Below, one piece after another: positions 1 through 5,528 of a DNA stretch of 5,764 nt. Below the pieces are notes generated by a model, which was not told where the DNA came from, searched no databases, and saw only the letters and a list, made by a program, of their open reading frames with translations. Every line of letters starts with the position of its first letter. Position 1 is the stretch's first letter. The translations under genes were made by a program, and so were the position numbers. Source of the DNA: Chloroflexota bacterium (GTDB taxonomy: Bacteria; Chloroflexota; Dehalococcoidia; UBA2979); contig CANFFZ010000120.1 in assembly GCA_947446155.1 (NCBI GenBank), forward strand, positions 1 through 5,764. The letters run 5' to 3'.

Positions 1-682
1 CCGCCAGTGAGATGCGCAGCCGGCGCATGCCGAGGCGGTCCCGCGTCTTCACCGTGCCGAGCGGATCACCTGTCCGCTCCGCGATCTCCTGCTGGGTCAG
101 CCCACCGAAGTAGGCCAACTCGATCACCTCACGCTGCGCGGCGGGCAGCCGGGTCATCGCTGCCCGCACCACCACGCGCATCTCCGAGAGGATCACCCCT
201 ACCTCGGGGTCGTCGAATCGGTCGCCCCCGGCGATCTCCCGATCCGGATCCTCGTCGCGCTCTTCGGAGCGGAACCGCCGGTTCCGGCGGCGCAACTCGT
301 CCAGCGCGCGGTTGCGGGTCACGGACATCATCCAGGAGATGAACCGTCCGCGGACCGGGTCGAACGAGGTCGGCTGCCGCCAGAGGCGGTGGAAAACCTC
401 CTGCACGACATCCTCCGCGAGGTGGTGGTCGTGTAGGACCCGGAGACTGACAGAGAATACGAGGGCTCCGTAGCGGTCATAGAGCCGCTCGAGTGCCTCA
501 ACCTCCCCACGAGCGATAGCCGCAACCAGGTCGGCGTCCTCGGCTGCACGGTCGCGCCGGGGATCGTCGCCTGTAGGTGTTACGTCTCCGAGTCGTGCTC
601 GGATTCGCGCGCGCGCGGTCGAGATCGCTGATGGGAACGGTTTGGATTCCCGCTGATGGGGAAGCGGTCGAGGTGGCCCCAC
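1..682 (-). CDS. ECF-subfamily RNA polymerase sigma-70 factor (3' end cut by window edge)
   Basis: This protein would direct RNA polymerase to a small set of promoters, acting in the cytoplasm, usually under an anti-sigma factor encoded just downstream (outside this window). The open frame gives 227 residues up to the edge. Sigma region 2 spans about residues 52-136, with AEDVVQEVFHRLW at 89-101 followed by the DNA-contacting stretch with FISWMMSVTRNRALDELR at 114-131. An acidic linker (about 139-165) leads to region 4 at about 178-226, with the helix-turn-helix LTQQEIAERTGDPLGTVKTR at 195-214. The frame has no ATG before region 2. I chose the GTG at 680-682 because GAGGG sits 4 bases upstream; another in-frame GTG lies at 725-727 without a good ribosome binding site. 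This start gives an Arg/Pro-rich N-terminal extension of about 50 residues that is unusual for the family, so the start is uncertain while the family call is firm. Confidence 0.93.
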   Translation of the reverse strand, partial: MGPPRPLPHQRESKPFPSAISTARARIRARLGDVTPTGDDPRRDRAAEDADLVAAIARGEVEALERLYDRYGALVFSVSLRVLHDHHLAEDVVQEVFHRLWRQPTSFDPVRGRFISWMMSVTRNRALDELRRRNRRFRSEERDEDPDREIAGGDRFDDPEVGVILSEMRVVVRAAMTRLPAAQREVIELAYFGGLTQQEIAERTGDPLGTVKTRDRLGMRRLRISLA

Positions 683-686
683 TGAG

Positions 687-691
687 CCCTC
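687..691 (-). promoter_or_regulatory. Putative ribosome binding site deciding the sigma-factor start
   Basis: GAGGG on the minus strand lies 4 bases before the GTG at 680-682. It is the only good Shine-Dalgarno match near an in-frame start codon for the sigma factor. The spacing is slightly short, so confidence is moderate. Confidence 0.45.
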
Positions 692-756
692 GAACAGTCC
701 GTCTGATGTGACATCCGGCTCGGTCACCGCTGGCTTCGTAGACCTGAGTGTGGTGG

Positions 757-771
757 GTACGGCAATCGTAC
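757..771. repeat. Short palindrome (GTACG-N5-CGTAC)
   Basis: A perfect 5-bp inverted repeat with a 5-base centre lies about 75 bases upstream of the chosen sigma-factor start. It could be an operator half-site pair for a dimeric regulator, but a repeat this short is also expected by chance; its position is the only support. Confidence 0.3.
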
Positions 772-831
772 GCCCGGAAACGTCAGAATGCGTGAAGGGC
801 CGCGCGATCGGCTACCTGCACGCGAACGTCA

Positions 832-854
832 GGGGCGCCTCAGACGGCGCTCCC
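832..854. terminator. Hairpin over the membrane-protein stop codon, possible weak terminator
   Basis: GGGGCGCC (832-839) pairs with GGCGC-t-CCC (846-854) to give 8 base pairs with a single-base bulge and a 6-base loop. The loop overlaps the minus-strand TGA at 840-842. No T-run follows on the minus strand, so it is not a classical intrinsic terminator. It might slow transcription or protect the 3' end, and GC-rich sequence makes chance hairpins common. Confidence 0.28.
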
Positions 855-1670
855 GGTCGTGAACAGCAGGCCGCGCGCCAGCACCTCGCCCGCCAGCACC
901 GCGCCCAGGGCGATGTACAGCAGCCCGGTGGCAGACATCATCCCGCGAATCTGCGCGGACTTGAACGCGAGCCACGTCACCCCGATCGGAAACAGCAGCC
1001 CCACCCCCACACGCAGCCAGAACGCCGGGTTCGCCAGCAACTCGATGCCCGCGCCGTCCGAGGCGGGCACCACCCGCGCCGGCAGCACCGCACCCACGAG
1101 CACCAATAGCGCCTGCACCCCGAGGGCGACGAGCACCACCAGCGCCATCTGCTCCATTGGCTCCTTCGGGAGACGTCCGGACGTCAGGTACCAGTGCCCC
1201 CACGTCATCGCCATCAACGCCCCGCCCAGCACCGCCGTCGATGCGACGAACGAGAGCACGAGGCCCACCGACGACCACGCCGGCCCGCCGAGGAATCCCG
1301 CAAGCAGCACCACGCCCGCGAGGCCCACGGCGCTCCCCGCTACCCCCGACACCATCGAGGCGCGGCGACGCTGCCCGAACGCCGCCACCACGTACACCGC
1401 GGAGCAGGCAAGGAATGCCACCAGGACGCCCGTGAACGGCCGCAGCCAGCCATCGGCCAGTGCATAGCCATCGATCTCCGCACGGGTCTCCAGCGTGCTC
1501 ACCGTCCACAGCGCGAGCAGCGCGAGGGGCAGCACGAACATCGCCCCGGCCTTCACGTATCCCGTTGTGACCTGCCGTCGTGCGTCGAACACAGTGACCA
1601 TGGCGAGCGAGCCGACGGCCAGTTCGACCAGCAGCACGAGGACGGTGTACGGAAGGGAGGCGGCGTTCAC
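840..1670 (-). CDS. Polytopic membrane protein of unknown function, about 8 TM helices
   Basis: I do not recognise the family. The 276-residue product is very hydrophobic, with likely membrane helices at about 7-28, 42-62, 80-98, 108-128, 134-156, 175-197, 218-237 and 246-268. Short charged loops such as RRQ (31-33) and RRR (101-103) separate some of them. The end of helix 5 carries GHWYL (158-162), whose His159 at a membrane edge would suit a haem, quinone or ion ligand, but that is inference. The start is GTG (1668-1670); minus-strand leader AGGATTGAGGC abuts it and contains GAGG motifs. It lies 31 bases after the DUF1643 stop, so the VOC, DUF1643 and membrane genes probably share a transcript. 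The helix pattern and lack of other-frame coherence make the coding call safe; the role is unknown. Confidence 0.85.
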   Translation of the reverse strand: MNAASLPYTVLVLLVELAVGSLAMVTVFDARRQVTTGYVKAGAMFVLPLALLALWTVSTLETRAEIDGYALADGWLRPFTGVLVAFLACSAVYVVAAFGQRRRASMVSGVAGSAVGLAGVVLLAGFLGGPAWSSVGLVLSFVASTAVLGGALMAMTWGHWYLTSGRLPKEPMEQMALVVLVALGVQALLVLVGAVLPARVVPASDGAGIELLANPAFWLRVGVGLLFPIGVTWLAFKSAQIRGMMSATGLLYIALGAVLAGEVLARGLLFTTGSAV

Positions 1671-1701
1671 GCCTCAATCCTCTGTGTGGGGGATCGCTGG
1701 G

Positions 1702-2223
1702 TCAACGCGGCGGCCGTAAGCACGAGGTGAACGGCACCAGCACCGTCGTGGCTGCCACGTACAGCGGGTGCCGAGGGTTGCCCGCGCCCGTGAGCCCCAG
1801 GCACCACGCGCGCTCCGGCAGCCCGCGCATGGCTGGCCTCGCGGTCTCAAGGAGCGCGAGCGGCACATTCCCCCAGCCGGCGATCACGAGGTCGGCCCGC
1901 GCGACCGCTCGGCGCACCGCCCGACCGTTCGAGGCGCCCGCCGGGTCGGGGTCGTCACGCAGGGCGCCCGGACGCGTGCTCACGAGCGCGAAGAGGTTCA
2001 CCACCTCGATGCTGCCCGCGCCCCACGCGCGGGAGAACGCGAGGCATCGCCGCAGCGTCCGGTCGTCCTCGTCCGCGTCCGCCGTCGAGGGGTTGAGCAG
2101 CACCCAGCAGACTCGGGGCCCGTCTGCCCACGTTCGGCCGAGGCTGTAGCGGTACCGCCTGTCGCGGGAGAACGAGGCCCAGCCCCGCACCTCGATGCCC
2201 GTGTCAGTCGAGCGAGGCGACAT
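1702..2223 (-). CDS. DUF1643 domain-containing protein
   Basis: The 173-residue product matches the DUF1643 family along its length, a widespread bacterial and phage family with no established biochemical role. Family landmarks in order are RYRYSLGRTW (24-32), the hallmark LNPSTAD (43-49), EVVNLFAL (73-80), an AGWG turn (115-118) after a hydrophobic strand, and GNPRHPLYV near the C-terminus (148-156). The same frame is open upstream to 2289, but that part only reads antisense-like through the end of the VOC gene. I prefer the ATG at 2221-2223, which fits the usual family length. Its ribosome binding site is weak (a G-run in acggggtcg), and it starts 20 bases inside the VOC gene, so translation is probably coupled to it. 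A GTG at 2188-2190 is a less likely start. Confidence 0.88.
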   Translation of the reverse strand: MSPRSTDTGIEVRGWASFSRDRRYRYSLGRTWADGPRVCWVLLNPSTADADEDDRTLRRCLAFSRAWGAGSIEVVNLFALVSTRPGALRDDPDPAGASNGRAVRRAVARADLVIAGWGNVPLALLETARPAMRGLPERAWCLGLTGAGNPRHPLYVAATTVLVPFTSCLRPPR

Positions 2224-2575
2224 CGACCCCGTACTGGACGACGCCCAGCAGGTTCCCGGCCGGGTCGGCGAAGTCGAGTTCCACCCCACCGGGAATCGCG
2301 TGGTATTCCTCCGGAATCACCACCCCGTGGGCCGTGAGGTGCGCCCGGAAGGCGGCGACGTCCGGCACACGGAACCTCGGCTGGGCGCCGCCACCCGAGG
2401 TGCCCGCGTGCAGGCCAAAGTCGATGTTCGCCACGCGGACGCGCACCCAGTGCGGCAGCGCCTCCTCCGTGACGATGCCACCGAGGACGTCGCGGTAGAA
2501 CGCGGCGAGTGCTCCCACATCGGGCCCCCGCACGAGCAGATGGTCCAGTAATCCTGGGCGAGGCTCGTCCGCCAT
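2204..2575 (-). CDS. VOC (glyoxalase/bleomycin-resistance fold) family protein
   Basis: This 123-residue protein has the two beta-alpha-beta-beta-beta modules of the vicinal oxygen chelate superfamily. Module 1 begins LLDHLLVRGPDVGALAAFY (9-27) and ends IDFGLHAG (51-58). Module 2 begins PRFRVPDVAAFRAHL (66-80) and ends with the typical DFADPAGNLLGVVQ (101-114). Superfamily enzymes bind a metal through ligands on the first strand of each module and a Glu on the last strand. Here His12 fills the first position, but the second module's first strand offers no His and Gly111 stands where the Glu is usual. It is therefore probably not a classical metal-dependent dioxygenase or glyoxalase; a binding protein is possible. 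The ATG at 2573-2575 has GAGGG 6 bases upstream; the frame extends to 2614 without that support. It heads the minus-strand run. Confidence 0.9.
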   Translation of the reverse strand: MADEPRPGLLDHLLVRGPDVGALAAFYRDVLGGIVTEEALPHWVRVRVANIDFGLHAGTSGGGAQPRFRVPDVAAFRAHLTAHGVVIPEEYHAIPGGVELDFADPAGNLLGVVQYGVDVASLD

Positions 2576-2649
2576 CTCAAACCCTCGATCCTGCGCCGGG
2601 TGACAGCGGGGCATTGCCGCGCCGCGCCGGGAGGCGCACCATCCCCATC
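2576..2649. promoter_or_regulatory. Divergent intergenic region, probable back-to-back promoters
   Basis: The VOC gene leaves to the left and the DinB-like gene to the right, so promoters for both should lie in these 74 bases. The VOC ribosome binding site (minus-strand GAGGG, 2582-2586) is clear. On the plus strand GGGAGG (2629-2634) is the best Shine-Dalgarno match but ends 15 bases before the ATG at 2650, which is long. I could not identify -35/-10 boxes. Confidence 0.4.
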
Positions 2650-3180
2650 ATGCCGCAGTACCTGACCGCAGTGCATGGCGACCGCCGCCGATACCTCGTC
2701 AAGGCCCTGCGCGAGGTCGGCCGCCGCATCACTCGCGTCGCCTCTGGCGTGGACCAGAGCGTCCTCGACCTGACGCCGGAGGGGGAGGAACGGAGCATCG
2801 CGCAGATCGTAGGCGACCTCCGAGACGCCGAGCGCGAAGACCAGCAAGCCCTCGAAGCCATGCTCCGCATCGACGGCTCCACCATCGCGGCGCGCAGCAG
2901 CGAGCGCGGCATCGAGACCGGGCGATACGAGGCGGACGACGTCGCTGAACTGTTGTGGGACTTCGCCACGCTGCGCGAGGAGACGATCTGGATCCTCGAG
3001 AGCGCCGGGGGCCGCTGGCGGAACGTCGGCGTCCACCCGTTCCGGGGTGAGGTCGAGGTGCTGGCGTGGGTGCAGGAGATCTCAGAGCGCGACCTGGACG
3101 CGATGTGGCGCATGCAGCGCATCCGCGACCTCACCCGCCGACCGGACGAACCGCCCGTCGCGGGCGACCCGGACCTCTAG
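2650..3180 (+). CDS. DinB-like (DinB superfamily) protein with degenerate metal site
   Basis: The 176-residue product resembles small four-helix-bundle proteins of the DinB superfamily, many of which bind a metal through three His and act in thiol or stress chemistry. The family pattern is visible in RSIAQIVGDLRDAERED (48-64), which aligns with the usual W/SIAEIxGHLADAE, and in GVHPFRG (127-133) followed by EISERDLDAMWRMQRI (143-158), which aligns with the usual EHDLEH segment. The expected His are replaced: Asp56, Arg147 and Ala151. The metal site is therefore probably gone and catalysis doubtful. The ATG at 2650 gives the expected N-terminus; GGGAGG lies 15 bases upstream, further than ideal. 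It is the only plus-strand gene and converges on the YyaL-like gene with 15 bases between stop codons. Family call fairly sure, function unknown. Confidence 0.83.
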   Translation: MPQYLTAVHGDRRRYLVKALREVGRRITRVASGVDQSVLDLTPEGEERSIAQIVGDLRDAEREDQQALEAMLRIDGSTIAARSSERGIETGRYEADDVAELLWDFATLREETIWILESAGGRWRNVGVHPFRGEVEVLAWVQEISERDLDAMWRMQRIRDLTRRPDEPPVAGDPDL

Positions 3181-3207
3181 CGGCGCGGCACCTGGCTAGT
3201 CGAGGTC
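3172..3207. terminator. Candidate bidirectional terminator hairpin between convergent genes
   Basis: GACCTC (3172-3177) and TAGC (3178-3181) pair with GAGGTC (3202-3207) and GCTA (3195-3198), leaving a 13-base loop and a 3-base bulge (3199-3201). Both stop codons lie in the inner stem. Its placement exactly between two convergent genes supports a shared terminator or 3'-end structure, but no T-run follows on either strand and the stem is interrupted. Confidence 0.35.
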
Positions 3208-4899
3208 GTTCGCGTCTTCGTCGTCGTCAAGCGGGTCCCCGAAACCGACGAGGGCTGCCGCCTCAGCGACCAGTGTCTCGGCGTTCGTAATCGGCGCGGA
3301 GCAGTCGCGTCCCGCGCAGACGTACGCCACGCGCGGTCGGTCACCCGGGAGACCGATGTCGCGCATCAGGCCGGCGTCTTCGAGGAGCGAGAGCCGTTGC
3401 ACTGTCCGTGCGGCGACCGGCAGGCGGAGCGCCGCGCGGTAGAGCGGATCGACCACGCCATCCGGCTCGCCGACCGGGAACTCCCCCACCACCTTCACCT
3501 CGGGCTCAGCCGTGAGAATGCGGTCGACGACCCGAGCGAATGAGGCGGCTGCTGCCCCTCGCGACTCGAACCCCGGCGCGATCGCCGCCAGCGTCTCCAT
3601 CGCGACATCGAGGTAGCGGTCGTCGTGTGTGAGGCGGGCGAGCCAGAGGTTCGCCTCGGCTGCTGCCACGTTGAGCGCGAACGGGATCACGGCCTCGTCC
3701 AGCAGCCCCAACTCCTCATGCCAGTCGGCGGTGTCGAGGAAGCCATGGCCCCGCTCCCACCAGCCACGCTCCAGGAGTCGCGCGAGGTTCCGCGCATGTT
3801 CGAGGTACGTCCCACCGCCGTTCACCTCGTACGCGGTGAGCAGCGCCAGCAGCGTCTCCACCTGGTCGGCCAGCAGCCCGAGCACGCGAGCGTCGCCGTC
3901 CCACGCGTGGTAGACGCCCGCTTCGCCTGCACGCATCTGGTACGCGATGAACTCGACGGCGCGCAGCCCTCGTGCGGTCCAATCACGACGGTTGAAGGCT
4001 GAACCGGCCTCGATCAGTCCGCGCGCGGCACGGGCGCACGAGTCCGCGAACACCGGTGCCCCTGCCGGTGGCAGCCTGTGCCGCAGCCCACCTGCCGAGT
4101 CGCCCAGCGCGGCGTCGAGGAACGCCGCCGCTTCCTCGGCCATCTCGCGCAGCGACTCCGCCACGTCATCGTCTTCGCGCGCCAGTTCGGCGACCGCGAG
4201 CAGCGCTTCGCCGAGGTCGTTCGCGCAGCACATCGATCCGGGGCGCGCCGCACGGCGCAACGCAGCGCTCGCGACCGCTCGCGCGCGCTCGACCGCGCCG
4301 GGCGTCCGGCGTCGGTGGTGCGCGTAGCGCCACAGCCGGGCCGCCTCGACCGAGTGGGCCGCCGAGTCGTACTCGCGTTCGGCCGTCTCCAGCAGGTCGA
4401 GCGTGATGTCGAGGATGGCCGGGGTCAGCGCGGAGGACCCGCGCCGGTACGCCGCCGCCGCGCTCCCCGCTGCCCGCGTGATCCGCGCCGTCTCCGCCTC
4501 GGACAGCATGTCCTCGCGGTCGCCGTCCCAGCGGGCGAGCGCGGACGTCGCGAGGGTGACCACGGCATCGGCGTCCGGCTCCGCGCGGTCGAACGGCTCA
4601 CCCTCGGGCGTAAGCGCGATGACCACCGGCGCCGGGCCGTAGCGAGTGGCGATATCCGGACGCTCCTCGGCGTCCACTTGGACGGCTACGAACCGTCGGA
4701 CGAGGGCAGCGAGACGCACATCGGTGAGGGCGGCTTCAAGCCGCTCATCTGCACCACTCCAGGCGCCACCAAGTACGAGGAGGATGGGGCGAGCGGACGT
4801 GCGCGCGAGGTCGAAGGCCTCGGGGCCCCACTCTCGCCACGGCAGCACATCCGGCCAGCCAGTGGACGAGCGAGACAGCGCTGGTAAATCGTCTGGCAC
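3196..4899 (-). CDS. Divergent YyaL/DUF255-like protein: thioredoxin-fold domain without Cys, plus alpha-barrel region
   Basis: The 567-residue product is a divergent member of the YyaL/SPATA20 family (thioredoxin-like DUF255 domain followed by a six-hairpin, epimerase-like helical barrel). N-terminal landmarks are WREWGPEAFDLAR (21-33), RPILLVLGGAWSGADERLE (37-55) and VDAEERPDI (75-83). Family members normally carry CHWCH after the RPILL-type strand; here GAWSGAD replaces it, so thiol redox activity is not expected. Barrel landmarks are FLDTADWHEE (387-396), IPFALNVAAAEANLWLARL (405-423) and VKVVG (468-472). The family's C-terminal two-Cys motif is kept as YVCAGRDCSAP (526-536), followed by an acidic tail. 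It is shorter than the usual 650-700 residues. I chose GTG 4897-4899 because GGAGG lies 7 bases upstream; an in-frame GTG at 4927-4929 lacks that. It follows the DinB gene by 56 bases, probably in one transcript. Substrate unknown. Confidence 0.88.
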   Translation of the reverse strand: MPDDLPALSRSSTGWPDVLPWREWGPEAFDLARTSARPILLVLGGAWSGADERLEAALTDVRLAALVRRFVAVQVDAEERPDIATRYGPAPVVIALTPEGEPFDRAEPDADAVVTLATSALARWDGDREDMLSEAETARITRAAGSAAAAYRRGSSALTPAILDITLDLLETAEREYDSAAHSVEAARLWRYAHHRRRTPGAVERARAVASAALRRAARPGSMCCANDLGEALLAVAELAREDDDVAESLREMAEEAAAFLDAALGDSAGGLRHRLPPAGAPVFADSCARAARGLIEAGSAFNRRDWTARGLRAVEFIAYQMRAGEAGVYHAWDGDARVLGLLADQVETLLALLTAYEVNGGGTYLEHARNLARLLERGWWERGHGFLDTADWHEELGLLDEAVIPFALNVAAAEANLWLARLTHDDRYLDVAMETLAAIAPGFESRGAAAASFARVVDRILTAEPEVKVVGEFPVGEPDGVVDPLYRAALRLPVAARTVQRLSLLEDAGLMRDIGLPGDRPRVAYVCAGRDCSAPITNAETLVAEAAALVGFGDPLDDDEDANDLD

Positions 4900-4906
4900 G
4901 TTCGCG

Positions 4907-4911
4907 CCTCC
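4907..4911 (-). promoter_or_regulatory. Ribosome binding site deciding the YyaL-like start
   Basis: GGAGG on the minus strand sits 7 bases before the GTG at 4897-4899, an ideal arrangement. It argues against the upstream in-frame GTG at 4927-4929, which would place this motif inside the coding sequence. Confidence 0.7.
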
Positions 4912-4955
4912 GCGGATCGAGGTTAGCACGCGCCTTCGGGCGGCCTCGGCACCCG

Positions 4956-5489
4956 CTACAGCCCGATGACGTCCCGATGGCCGAGGACGGCGCGTGCCAT
5001 GGTGACGCTGCCGAGGTGGCCGTTGCCGTGCGCGACCAGCACCTGCCAGAGGTGCTCGGCACGCGACCGCTCACCCCACGGCCGGATCGGCGCGATCGTG
5101 TCCAAGTACTCCTGCGTCGCCGCCTCCAGCCGAGGCAGGACGCCCACCTTCACTGCCTCGATGTAGCCCGCCAGCGCCTCTGGCTCGGGGAAACGCATCG
5201 CGTACGCCTCCTCGGGCGGCATTCCCGTGCCCTGCGCCGTCTTCGGGAGGCCCCAGCGCTCCTCGTACCCGTCGCGCAGCCACACCGGGCGGTCGCGGTC
5301 GAAGGCGAAGAACAGCACGTTGTCCACGGTGCGCGCGACGTGCCACATCTCGAAGGCGATTGAGTTCGAGGTGGACCCCGCGCGGAAGTGGATCTGCTCG
5401 TGCGTCAGGTCGACGAGGCACTTCGAACAGTTGTCGAGCAGCCGCCCCACCATCAGCGACAGATGCTCCCCGGTCGTCGTCTCAGCCAT
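4956..5489 (-). CDS. DinB superfamily protein with intact His triad
   Basis: The 177-residue product fits the DinB/DfsB-like four-helix-bundle superfamily, whose members usually bind a divalent metal with three His; some are thiol transferases, most are uncharacterised. Visible ligands are His50 in IAFEMWHVARTVDN (44-57), placed as in the family's first His motif, and His154 plus His158 in VLVAHGNGHLGSV (150-162), the H-x3-H pair on the last helix. SNSIAFEMWH matches the usual N-x-IAWHLWH pattern preceding the first ligand. The ATG at 5487-5489 has minus-strand GAGGGG 5 bases upstream, a strong ribosome binding site. It lies 39 bases after the small membrane gene and 56 bases before the YyaL-like gene, so all three probably share a transcript. 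Unlike the plus-strand relative at 2650-3180, its metal site looks functional. Substrate cannot be told from sequence. Confidence 0.9.
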   Translation of the reverse strand: MAETTTGEHLSLMVGRLLDNCSKCLVDLTHEQIHFRAGSTSNSIAFEMWHVARTVDNVLFFAFDRDRPVWLRDGYEERWGLPKTAQGTGMPPEEAYAMRFPEPEALAGYIEAVKVGVLPRLEAATQEYLDTIAPIRPWGERSRAEHLWQVLVAHGNGHLGSVTMARAVLGHRDVIGL

Positions 5490-5494
5490 CGGTG

Positions 5495-5500
5495 CCCCTC
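5495..5500 (-). promoter_or_regulatory. Strong ribosome binding site of the DinB gene
   Basis: GAGGGG on the minus strand lies 5 bases before the ATG at 5487-5489. It is part of an 11-base leader, AGGATCGAGGG, that also precedes the VOC gene at the same distance from its ATG. Confidence 0.6.
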
Positions 5501-5528
5501 GATCCTCGCGAGCCGCTGCGGCCCGCCG

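Larger units (their letters stand above)
683..839. other. Intergenic region upstream of the sigma-factor gene
   Basis: This gap separates the end of the membrane-protein gene from the sigma-factor start, both on the minus strand, so it probably carries the sigma-factor promoter. It holds a perfect 5-bp inverted repeat, GTACG-GCAAT-CGTAC (757-771), and an 8-bp direct repeat AACGTCAG at 779-786 and 825-832. I could not recognise a convincing -35/-10 pair. A plus-strand open frame starting at 708 runs through the gap but continues antisense into the membrane-protein gene and looks like a shadow. Confidence 0.5.

Noticed and set aside
328..549. Minus-strand 73-codon frame within the sigma-factor gene
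   Set aside because: Out-of-frame shadow; the sigma-factor frame over the same bases carries clear region 2 motifs.
859..1467. Plus-strand open frame (202 codons) opposite the membrane-protein gene
   Set aside because: The product is Ala/Pro/Thr/Arg-rich without domain features; the minus strand encodes a coherent eight-helix protein. The related plus-strand frame from 708 is rejected for the same reason.
829..1677. Overlapping minus-strand frame (282 codons) alongside the membrane-protein gene
   Set aside because: Same strand, different frame, with a Gly/Arg/Ala-rich product typical of a frame-shifted shadow; it lacks membrane segments and motifs.
2317..3036. Minus-strand open frame (239 codons) across the divergent gap and the DinB-like gene
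   Set aside because: It would bridge the VOC gene out of frame and run antisense to the DinB-like gene; no recognisable motif, and both overlapped genes have family support.
4078..4887. Long plus-strand open frame (269 codons) opposite the YyaL-like gene
   Set aside because: Antisense shadow in high-GC sequence. Its product is low-complexity and Arg/Gly-rich with no family motifs, whereas the minus frame matches a known family along its length.
4931..4942. CGCC-TTCG-GGCG hairpin between the DinB and YyaL-like genes
   Set aside because: Only a 4-bp stem with no flanking extension and no T-run; expected by chance in GC-rich DNA, and the downstream gene is likely co-transcribed.
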